Below are positions 1 to 5,655 of a stretch of DNA of 9,861 nt, one piece after another (position 1 is the first letter of the stretch; every line of letters begins with the position of its first letter). Below the pieces are notes generated by a model. The model saw nothing but the letters and a program-made list of their open reading frames with translations, did no database searches and had not been told where the DNA came from. A program made the position numbers and the translations under genes. Origin of the DNA: an uncultured Bacteroidales bacterium (lineage in GTDB: Bacteria > Bacteroidota > Bacteroidia > Bacteroidales > UBA932); contig CAJOQW010000093.1 of assembly GCA_905236955.1 (NCBI GenBank), positions 1 through 9,861 on the forward strand, in the 5' to 3' direction.

Positions 1-82
1 CGTCTGCATATGACCCTGCCGGGTTGGTAACTACTCCATCCACGCTTTCGTGGAGCAGGACAGGCTTATGGTACACGGACAT
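1..82 (-). CDS. rsmH: RsmH, 16S rRNA (cytosine1402-N4)-methyltransferase, N-terminal fragment
   Basis: Only the first 27 codons are in the window; the gene continues past the left edge. The protein begins MSVYHKPVLLHESVDGVV and continues TNPAGSYAD, which matches the conserved RsmH (MraW) N-terminus (YHxPVLLxE, then the start of the SAM-binding glycine-rich region). In the known family the enzyme methylates N4 of C1402 in 16S rRNA. The ATG at 80-82 lies 11 bases after the mraZ stop and has an AGGAG at 91-95 overlapping that stop. This is the mraZ-rsmH order typical of the start of the division and cell-wall cluster, so the two are almost certainly co-transcribed. Identification rests on a short piece plus gene order, but both agree. 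Confidence 0.9.
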   Translation of the reverse strand, partial: MSVYHKPVLLHESVDGVVTNPAGSYAD

Positions 83-90
83 TCAGCTTT

Positions 91-95
91 CTCCT
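91..95 (-). promoter_or_regulatory. Shine-Dalgarno sequence of rsmH
   Basis: On the minus strand AGGAG overlaps the TAG stop of mraZ (94-96) and sits 8 bases before the rsmH ATG. It is one of the few clear Shine-Dalgarno sequences in this window; most starts here have none, as is usual in Bacteroidota. Its overlap with the mraZ stop suggests translational coupling of mraZ and rsmH. Confidence 0.6.
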
Positions 96-540
96 ATCTT
101 TTGGAGAGGCTTTTCGCTATGGCTATGAACTTGTCCTGTGGAAGTCTGCTTTCTTCAAATTTCTCCTTCGCCCAGATTTCGACCATGAAGTCATTGCCCG
201 AGAATACCACCTCTTTGCCGGTTCCTATTTCGCCCAACAGCTTGCGCGATATGGTTATACGGCCAAGTTTGGCATCCGGTTCCACTTCGTCCATCTTGTC
301 GGTAAAGGTTCTCCAGAAGGCCTGGTCGTCGGGGTCGAAGAAGTTCAGTTTCGACCTTACTTCCCCGCTCCGCCGCTGCCATTCCTCGAGAGTGTACATT
401 TCCAGGCACGGGGAGTAGAGGCTCTTCTTTACGACGAGCCGCATGTCTTCCGCCGGGAGCTGGGCCTTGAACGGCGCCGGGAAGACCATCCTTCCCTTGT
501 CGTCCAGCCTGGATGTGTATTCTCCGATGAATGATACCAT
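94..540 (-). CDS. mraZ: MraZ transcriptional regulator of the division and cell-wall cluster
   Basis: The product is 148 aa, a normal MraZ length, with two SpoVT/AbrB-type halves. The N-terminal half begins MVSFIGEYTSRLDDKGRMVF and contains the DxxGR signature at residues 13-17. The second half has the matching DAKLGRITI at 89-97. In the known family MraZ is a ring-forming DNA-binding protein that regulates its own dcw operon. I chose the ATG at 538-540. An in-frame ATG 15 bases further upstream would add MRIRI, but it would place the start at the predicted transcription start. A TATCTTTG -7 box lies at 562-569 and phased TGGAA repeats at 574-613. rsmH follows directly. Confidence 0.95.
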   Translation of the reverse strand: MVSFIGEYTSRLDDKGRMVFPAPFKAQLPAEDMRLVVKKSLYSPCLEMYTLEEWQRRSGEVRSKLNFFDPDDQAFWRTFTDKMDEVEPDAKLGRITISRKLLGEIGTGKEVVFSGNDFMVEIWAKEKFEESRLPQDKFIAIAKSLSKR

Positions 541-561
541 AATTCGTATACGCAAGTGCTA

Positions 562-569
562 CAAAGATA
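562..569 (-). promoter_or_regulatory. mraZ promoter, Bacteroidota -7 element
   Basis: The minus strand reads TATCTTTG here, a perfect match to the Bacteroidota primary sigma -7 consensus TAnnTTTG. Transcription should begin about 6-8 bases downstream, giving a leader of roughly 15 bases before the mraZ ATG at 540. No good -33 TTTG is present at the right distance; that position falls inside the TGGAA repeat array. Confidence 0.65.
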
Positions 570-573
570 GAGA

Positions 574-613
574 AAATTTTCCACTTTCTTCCATTCTTTT
601 CCAAAATTTTCCA
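574..613 (-). repeat. Four 10-bp-phased TGGAA repeats, candidate MraZ operator
   Basis: Read on the minus strand, four consecutive 10-base units are TGGAAAATTT, TGGAAAAGAA, TGGAAGAAAG and TGGAAAATTT. All begin with TGGAA and have exactly 10-base spacing. The array starts 5 bases upstream of the mraZ -7 box, so it covers the -33 region. MraZ of E. coli is known to bind direct TGGGN repeats separated by 5-base spacers upstream of mraZ; the phase and position match, while the fourth and fifth bases differ. Autorepression by promoter occlusion is the inference. Confidence 0.7.
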
Positions 614-718
614 CAAAGTTATCAACAATATATTTTGATGTCTTAAAGAATTGTTTTCGGTATATGTTTTTAATGTTTCCGGCGGCATGTCAGGGCAAAT
701 AATTCCCATATTGCCGGC

Positions 719-1405
719 ATGAAGATACAGGACCTTACAACAGGGGAGCGCCCTAGGGAGAGACTCCTCGAACGCGGGGCGGCTGCATTGAGCGACGGGG
801 AACTCCTGGCCATACTGGTGCGCACGGGATCTAGGGGATGCAGCGCTGCCGAAATCGCAAGGAATCTGCTGTCGGTGGCCGGCGGGAGGCTTTCCTGCCT
901 TTTTTCCATGAGTGTCGGGGAACTCGTTGAAGTGGAGGGGATAGGGAACGACAAGGCCTGCACCCTGCTTGCCGCCGCCGAACTCGGGCGGCGTTTCATG
1001 TCCGAAGGGGCCGGCATGGAGAAGAAGCCGGTGGTATCGGCCCGGATGGTGTACGAATTGATGAAGCCGCTGCTAAAGGGCCTCGACCACGAAGAGTTCT
1101 GGGTGCTTTATCTGAATTCGGCGCGATATATCCTGGGGAAAGAGAAGGTGAGCGTTGGGAACGGCTGTTCCACTTCATTCGATATCCGCCGGGTGGTAAA
1201 GAACGCCCTCGACCGCAGGGCCTTCGCCCTTGTAATAGTACACAACCATCCCTCGGGCAATCCGGCGCCGAGCCAGGCCGACATAAGACAGACAAAAACA
1301 TTGGGCGACGCCTGTTCCCACTTCGACATCGCCCTTGAGGATCATGTCGTCATATGCGACGACTGTTTCTTTTCTTTCGCGGAAGACCGGAGATACCAGG
1401 GGTGA
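719..1405 (+). CDS. radC: RadC-family (UPF0758) JAB/MPN-domain protein
   Basis: The protein has 228 aa, the usual RadC length. The N-terminus (MKIQDLTTGERPRERLLERG) is the conserved UPF0758 region. A helix-hairpin-helix-like segment lies near residues 66-92 (VEGIGNDKACTLLAAAELGRR). The JAB1/MPN metalloprotease-like domain occupies the C-terminal half, with the metal-binding motif HNHPSGNPAPSQAD at 175-188 and the upstream glutamate at 125 or 126. Despite its name, the family's role in DNA repair is unproven and its activity is unknown. The ATG at 719 has no Shine-Dalgarno sequence. Its stop (1403-1405) abuts the end of the convergent carboxyltransferase gene with no gap. It stands alone, not in an obvious operon. 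Confidence 0.95.
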   Translation: MKIQDLTTGERPRERLLERGAAALSDGELLAILVRTGSRGCSAAEIARNLLSVAGGRLSCLFSMSVGELVEVEGIGNDKACTLLAAAELGRRFMSEGAGMEKKPVVSARMVYELMKPLLKGLDHEEFWVLYLNSARYILGKEKVSVGNGCSTSFDIRRVVKNALDRRAFALVIVHNHPSGNPAPSQADIRQTKTLGDACSHFDIALEDHVVICDDCFFSFAEDRRYQG

Positions 1406-3187
1406 CTACTGTATGAAAGCCACTATCTCGCCTTTTTCCACCTTCTTGCCCTGCTTGCCGGTGACAGCTACGACTCGGCCGGAGATGGCGGGGATTATCT
1501 CCTCGCGGCCGTAGTAGGTCTGGACATAGCCCATAGGCTCTCCGGCGGTGACAGCCGTACCGGCGACAGGAGCCTTGGATGCGTCGTCCACGTCCACCTC
1601 CCACAGCAGTTGACCCTTGACGGGAGCCTGGACCGGAACGGCGTGGGGATACTTCTGCGTGTATTCTTCGATGCTGAATTCCGGCATCTCCACGACGGGA
1701 CGCTTGACTATGATGGGGGCTCCGGCCTTGGCACGGAAGTCCTCGAGCTCCTTGTTGAAACGTTCTTTGGCGATGCCGCTCTTGTAGTCGCGGTACTGGC
1801 GCTCGTGCATGGCTATCTCGAAGAGTTCCTCGTCGTCCTGGCCGCAGTCCCAGCCTTCGTCCTTCATCATCTGCCTGAACTTGGGAAGTTCGTCGGGATA
1901 CATGTCCTGCGGGTTTCCGGTATAGAACTCCATGCCCTTCTCCTTCGCCAGCTCCACGATTTCGGGGGCGAGCGGTCCGGGGAGTTTGCCGCAGTTGCCA
2001 AGGATCATGCCCCAGGTGTCCTTGTCGATGGTAGTCCAGCGTGGCTTGCCCTGGATGACGTTGAACAGGTTCATCAGAGCGGTGTTCTTGACATACTGGC
2101 TGAACGGGGTGACGAGCGGGGGATATCCCAGTTTCGGCCATACGTACTGCACTTCTTCGAAGAGCTTGACCATGAGGGTGTCCAGGCTCATGTCCGGACG
2201 GCCGGCCTTGCGCTCGGCGGCGTTGATGGCGCCGAGGAAAGGCTTGAGGTCGGCCATCATGCTGCCCATCATGCCTCCCGGGAGACCGCATCCGACCAGG
2301 AGCGAGGTCATCACCTTGTTCTGGGGATTGATCCAGTACCCGAGGAAGTCGTCTATGAACTCCTGGGTGAGCTTGCGGACCTCCATGTAGGCGTCCATGT
2401 CGAGGTCCTTGACCAGGAAGCCGTCCGCCTTCATCATCTCCCTTATGGTGATGATGTCGGGATGCACCTTGCCCCAGCTGAGGGGCTCAACTGCGACATC
2501 GAGATAATCCGCCCCGGCGCGGGCCACCTCGAGCATGCTGGCGGGCGAGAAGCCCGGGCCGGAATGGCCGTGGTACTGGATTATGATGTGCGGATATTTC
2601 TTCTTGATGTCATGGACGAGCTGTCCGAGGAAAGTGGGACGGCCTACACCTGCCATGTCCTTGAGGCAGATTTCGTCAGCTCCGTATTCCACCAGGTGGT
2701 CCACCACGTCCATGTAGTACTCGACGGTGTGGACGGGCGAGTTGGTTATGGAAAGGGCCGCCTGGGAGATCATGCCCCATTTCTTCGCGTATTCAACCGA
2801 CAGGCGGAGGTTGCGGTGGTCGTTCAGGCCGCAGAAACTGCGGGCAATGTCCACCCCCTGGGCCTTCTTGACCTTGAACATGAGTTCGCGGACATCGGCC
2901 GGCACAGGATTCATGCGCAGCGCGTTGAGGCCCCTTTCGAGCATGTGGGTCTGGATGCCTGCCTTGTTGAAGGGGGCCGTCCATTTGCGCACGGAAATGT
3001 TTGGATTCTCCCCATAGAGCAGGTTCACCTGCTCGAAAGCCCCTCCGTTGGTCTCGACCCTGTCGAAACAACCCATGTCTATGATGGCCGGAGCCACCCT
3101 TACGAGCTGGTCTACCCGTGGCTGGTATTTACCGGAGGACTGCCACATGTCCCTGTAAACGAGAGAAAACTTGATTTCGCGCGCCAT
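1406..3187 (-). CDS. Oxaloacetate decarboxylase alpha / pyruvate carboxylase subunit B-like carboxyltransferase lacking the biotinyl lysine
   Basis: The 593-aa protein has a DRE-TIM-type carboxyltransferase barrel at about residues 1-290. Family metal and active-site residues are visible: D13 in RDMWQSS, R85 in MLERG, K176 (the normally carbamylated lysine) in CLKDMAG, and H206/H208 in QYHGHSGPG. A conserved PYC_OADA domain follows (about 300-475), then a linker, then a biotinyl/lipoyl-like domain (about 515-593). Family members move a carboxyl group between oxaloacetate or pyruvate and a biotin carrier in the cytoplasm. The C-terminal domain reads GYVQTYYGREE where family members have YxEAMK, so the biotin-accepting lysine aligns with Y559. 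The protein cannot be biotinylated there and must use a separate carrier or have another role. The frame is intact, so this is no sequencing break. It stands alone with its own promoter (3204-3237). No beta, gamma or biotin carboxylase partner is nearby. Confidence 0.85.
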   Translation of the reverse strand: MAREIKFSLVYRDMWQSSGKYQPRVDQLVRVAPAIIDMGCFDRVETNGGAFEQVNLLYGENPNISVRKWTAPFNKAGIQTHMLERGLNALRMNPVPADVRELMFKVKKAQGVDIARSFCGLNDHRNLRLSVEYAKKWGMISQAALSITNSPVHTVEYYMDVVDHLVEYGADEICLKDMAGVGRPTFLGQLVHDIKKKYPHIIIQYHGHSGPGFSPASMLEVARAGADYLDVAVEPLSWGKVHPDIITIREMMKADGFLVKDLDMDAYMEVRKLTQEFIDDFLGYWINPQNKVMTSLLVGCGLPGGMMGSMMADLKPFLGAINAAERKAGRPDMSLDTLMVKLFEEVQYVWPKLGYPPLVTPFSQYVKNTALMNLFNVIQGKPRWTTIDKDTWGMILGNCGKLPGPLAPEIVELAKEKGMEFYTGNPQDMYPDELPKFRQMMKDEGWDCGQDDEELFEIAMHERQYRDYKSGIAKERFNKELEDFRAKAGAPIIVKRPVVEMPEFSIEEYTQKYPHAVPVQAPVKGQLLWEVDVDDASKAPVAGTAVTAGEPMGYVQTYYGREEIIPAISGRVVAVTGKQGKKVEKGEIVAFIQ

Positions 3188-3203
3188 AATGCTTAGATTT
3201 TTA

Positions 3204-3237
3204 CAAATATAAACATTTTTGGGCTTGCGACGTCAAA
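3204..3237 (-). promoter_or_regulatory. Promoter of the carboxyltransferase gene
   Basis: On the minus strand a TTTG at 3237-3234 is followed after 22 bases by TATATTTG at 3211-3204, a perfect Bacteroidota -7 box with slightly wide spacing. The predicted transcription start lies about 10 bases before the ATG at 3187, so the mRNA leader is very short. The element interleaves with the plus-strand tRNA-His promoter. Confidence 0.6.
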
Positions 3238-3254
3238 AAATATTTGTACATTTG
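3225..3254 (+). promoter_or_regulatory. Promoter of tRNA-His
   Basis: A TTG at 3225-3227 is followed after 19 bases by TACATTTG at 3247-3254, matching the Bacteroidota TTG-N19-21-TAnnTTTG promoter pattern. It ends 12 bases before the first base of tRNA-His, so transcription would begin only a few bases before the mature 5' end. It overlaps the oppositely directed promoter of the carboxyltransferase gene. Confidence 0.65.
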
Positions 3255-3266
3255 CAAACCCAATAC

Positions 3267-3343
3267 GGTGCAATTAGCTCAGTTGGTAGAGTCCTGGATT
3301 GTGGTTCCAGTTGTCATGGGTTCGAGCCCCATATTGCACCCCA
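3267..3343 (+). tRNA. tRNA-His (anticodon GTG)
   Basis: A full cloverleaf is visible. The acceptor stem GTGCAAT (3268-3274) pairs with ATTGCAC (3333-3339). The anticodon stem CTGGA (3294-3298) pairs with TCCAG (3306-3310) around loop TTGTGGT, with anticodon GTG at 3301-3303. The T-loop TTCGAGC is present. An extra G at 3267 sits opposite discriminator C at 3340, the hallmark G-1:C73 pair needed by histidyl-tRNA synthetase. CCA is encoded at 3341-3343. It is a single-gene unit with its own promoter and terminator. Confidence 0.97.
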
Positions 3344-3345
3344 AC

Positions 3346-3381
3346 ACATGAAGGGCCTGGCTTATGCCGGGCTTTTTGTGT
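3346..3381 (+). terminator. Intrinsic terminator of tRNA-His
   Basis: Bases 3346-3360 can pair with 3367-3381 as a 15-pair stem, including several G-U pairs, around the loop CTTATG. The strongest core is GCCTGG (3355-3360) with CCGGGC (3367-3372), followed at once by TTTTT (3373-3377). On the minus strand the wobble pairs become mismatches and no T-run follows, so it should act mainly on the tRNA. Its 3' edge touches the last base of the convergent hydrolase gene. Confidence 0.8.
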
Positions 3382-4682
3382 CAGAGGGCTGCGCAAACGC
3401 CTGTCAGCCATTCTTCCATTATCTTCAATGCTTCCGTAGAAATGGTTTCTTCTATCGACCGGTATTCGGCCAGAGAGCCTGTGGTGCAATGCTGGAACAA
3501 GTGGTTCAATCCTTCCAGCGCTTCAATCTTGTTCATGGGGTTGGCCGGCAGCCCGCTGCGGAGCGCATCCAGGTTGGTTTCGTAATCCACTTGGATATCC
3601 TTGGTGCCATTGAGCGCCAGGACGGGGCACTCGATGCCGCCCAGCAGCGGTCTCATATCCAAAGATAGGAACTTGATCATCCAGGGACTCTGGAACTGGG
3701 TGAGCATGCCAAGGAAACTCTCCTTCAATTCATCCGGGAGGTCCAGCCTGTTGGCTTCAGGCATCATGCCGCCGTGGACGCGCACATAAGCGGCCTTGTC
3801 CACCGCATCGCAGAAAATGTCCGCCGTCTCGGCGGGATATCCGGCTGAAAGGATCGATATGCGGGCTTGCTTGACTATGGTCTCCTGCCCGGACACGGCC
3901 ATCCCTGCCATGCTGACGATGAAATCGACCTGTTTCTCCGCGGCCATCATAAGGGCTATGGTGCCGCCTTCGCTGTGACCGATGACCCCGACTTTGTCGA
4001 ACCGTTCCCTGAGAAGTTTCACACCGGCCAGGGCGTCCTCCTTGAAGTCGATGGTCGTTGCATCCATCACATTGCCGGTGGATCCGCCGACTCCGCGGTC
4101 GTCGTAACGCAAGGTGGCGATTCCTGCGCGGCCCAGGGCATCGGCGATGACGGCGAACGGCTTGTGCCGGAAGATGGTTTCATCCCTGTCCTGCTGGCCG
4201 CTTCCGGTAACCATGACAAGGACGGGCGTGTGGCGGGAATACCCTTCCGGCAGCACCAGAGTCCCTGTAAGCGTGGCCTCACCGTTGTGGAAAGAAACTT
4301 CTTCCCGGGTATAGGGGAACGGCCCTACTGGTGTCTGCGGCCGGTTCGGTTCTACCTGGCCGGGAGTGAGCGTGAGCGGAAGGGAAAGTCCGCCCTGGCT
4401 GAAGGTGCCCAGGATCTGCCCGCCCAGAAAAAGACCTTCGTAGCCGGCGCCGAGCACCGGTATTTTGATGGAAACTTTCCCTGTCCCGGTTTTTTCCACT
4501 TGGATGGGTATGCCATTCGCCCCCTGGTCCGGAGAATCCATCGAAGGGTTTTCTCCGTCCAGATGGAAAACAATGGTCAATTTTATGCCCTGGACTTCCA
4601 GCTGGCCGGACCAGGTTCCCGTCTGGGCCCACAGCAGGGCGCTCATTGAGATGAAGATGATGGTGATGAGTAAACGTTTCAT
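3381..4682 (-). CDS. Secreted alpha/beta hydrolase (S9-like, dipeptidyl aminopeptidase/acylaminoacyl-peptidase-related)
   Basis: The 433-aa protein starts with a Sec signal peptide (MKRLLITIIFISMSALLWAQ) probably cut at Ala19-Gln20, so it acts in the periplasm or outside the cell. Residues about 21-115 form a beta-rich N-terminal domain (TGTWSGQLEV...) common in Bacteroidota hydrolases. The rest is an alpha/beta-hydrolase domain: oxyanion-side TGSGQQDRDE at 159-168, DDRGVGGS at 194-201, nucleophile elbow GHSEGG with S237, acid D362 in NGTKD and H394 in GLNHLF. The triad is complete, so it should be active. The substrate cannot be told; peptidase or esterase are both possible. It begins 15 bases after the esterase gene upstream and is probably the last gene of the miaB operon. 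Confidence 0.88.
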   Translation of the reverse strand: MKRLLITIIFISMSALLWAQTGTWSGQLEVQGIKLTIVFHLDGENPSMDSPDQGANGIPIQVEKTGTGKVSIKIPVLGAGYEGLFLGGQILGTFSQGGLSLPLTLTPGQVEPNRPQTPVGPFPYTREEVSFHNGEATLTGTLVLPEGYSRHTPVLVMVTGSGQQDRDETIFRHKPFAVIADALGRAGIATLRYDDRGVGGSTGNVMDATTIDFKEDALAGVKLLRERFDKVGVIGHSEGGTIALMMAAEKQVDFIVSMAGMAVSGQETIVKQARISILSAGYPAETADIFCDAVDKAAYVRVHGGMMPEANRLDLPDELKESFLGMLTQFQSPWMIKFLSLDMRPLLGGIECPVLALNGTKDIQVDYETNLDALRSGLPANPMNKIEALEGLNHLFQHCTTGSLAEYRSIEETISTEALKIMEEWLTGVCAAL

Positions 4683-4697
4683 ATCGTCTTCTACATC

Positions 4698-5654
4698 CTA
4701 TTCAGCAGCGAGCCGGTCTTTCAGGAAAGTGCCGAGTCCGGCGAAAAAGACGGGCCTGTACTGCTGAAGGACTTCCTTGGCGAAAGGCTCGTGCTTGAAA
4801 CCCCAGCCGTGGCCGCCGAACGGATAAACGTGCATCTGGCGCGGGATGCCGTACCTTGCCAGGGCATCGAAATAGCGGAAACTGCATTCGGGCGGAACCG
4901 AACTGTCGTCGGCGCTGAGGGCGATGAAGGTCGGGGGAGTGTCGGGCCCGACCAACTTGTCGGGAGACCATGCGTCCTCCTGTTCCTTGGTGTAATCCTC
5001 GGGAAGGAGATTGTTATGGGTGCCCATGTGGGTGATTGCCGTGTCGAGGCTGGCCACGGGGTAGATCAGCACCGAGAAATCAGGACGGGTGACCTCGTCG
5101 GTGAACATGGTGGATGCAGTTGCGGCGAGATGTCCTCCGGCGGAATATCCCATAACGCCGATTTTCTTGATACCCCATCCGGCGGCATGGGCGCGGCAAT
5201 AGCGGATGGCGTTCAGCACGTCGGTGAGGGGGACTGAAGGATGATGGTTGGGCATGCGGTATAAGACGTCGCAGACGGTTACCCCCTCTGATGTGAGCCA
5301 TTCGGCGGCATGCAGGCCCTCATTGATGGTGGAGAGGTTGGAATAACCGCCTCCCGGCATGTTGACGATAAGCAAGCCGTTCGGCCTTTCGGGGAAGAAG
5401 AATTCCATGCGGGCGCTGTCGCCTACATTTGCCAAGCTGCCCGGACGTCTTTTGACCTCGGGGCCGCGGAGGCCGTTGTCTTCACCGGGACCGAGGGTGA
5501 CGGCAGTGCCGTTCTCGACTATTCCTGCGTCCACAGTCTGTCCCTGGGGATAAAGAAGTACGGTCATGGCCGGTTCAAGGGGTTTGTCCCCGGCCTTGGG
5601 GGTGCAGGCGCAGAGAAGAGCCAGGACACCCAGTGCGACGGGCAGTCTTTTCAT
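4698..5654 (-). CDS. Lipoprotein alpha/beta hydrolase, carbohydrate-esterase/acetyl-xylan-esterase-like
   Basis: The 318-aa product starts MKRLPVALGVLALLCAC, a lipoprotein signal with lipobox LCAC and lipidated Cys17 likely. The start at 5654, one base after the miaB stop, is preferred over an ATG 18 bases upstream inside miaB because it gives a clean signal peptide. The mature part is an esterase/lipase fold: oxyanion motif PGGGY at 100-104, nucleophile S171 in GYSAGGHLA, acid D249 or D250 in SADDSSVPP, and H282 in GGHGWG. These features fit the bacterial acetyl-esterase group (COG0657 type) that often deacetylates plant or host glycans. That substrate is inferred from family resemblance only; no sugar-utilisation genes are adjacent. 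It is probably transcribed with miaB. Confidence 0.87.
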   Translation of the reverse strand: MKRLPVALGVLALLCACTPKAGDKPLEPAMTVLLYPQGQTVDAGIVENGTAVTLGPGEDNGLRGPEVKRRPGSLANVGDSARMEFFFPERPNGLLIVNMPGGGYSNLSTINEGLHAAEWLTSEGVTVCDVLYRMPNHHPSVPLTDVLNAIRYCRAHAAGWGIKKIGVMGYSAGGHLAATASTMFTDEVTRPDFSVLIYPVASLDTAITHMGTHNNLLPEDYTKEQEDAWSPDKLVGPDTPPTFIALSADDSSVPPECSFRYFDALARYGIPRQMHVYPFGGHGWGFKHEPFAKEVLQQYRPVFFAGLGTFLKDRLAAE

Positions 5655-5655
5655 A

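Noticed and set aside
541..555. Longer MraZ start adding five residues (MRIRI)
   Set aside because: The ATG would sit at the predicted transcription start from the TATCTTTG box. The family N-terminus fits the start at 540.
651..678. Possible radC promoter, TTG at 651-653 and TAATGTTT at 671-678
   Set aside because: The downstream element does not match TAnnTTTG well. A promoter must lie in this AT-rich gap, but I cannot fix its position.
1610..3196. Open frame of 528 codons on the plus strand opposite the carboxyltransferase gene
   Set aside because: It is a shadow of the real minus-strand gene, produced by GC-rich codon use. The translation has no recognisable domain, while the opposite strand encodes a full enzyme with its active-site residues.
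3344..3381. The tRNA-His terminator acting also on the minus-strand hydrolase operon
   Set aside because: Read on the minus strand, the wobble pairs become mismatches and no T-run follows the stem, so a bidirectional role is weak.
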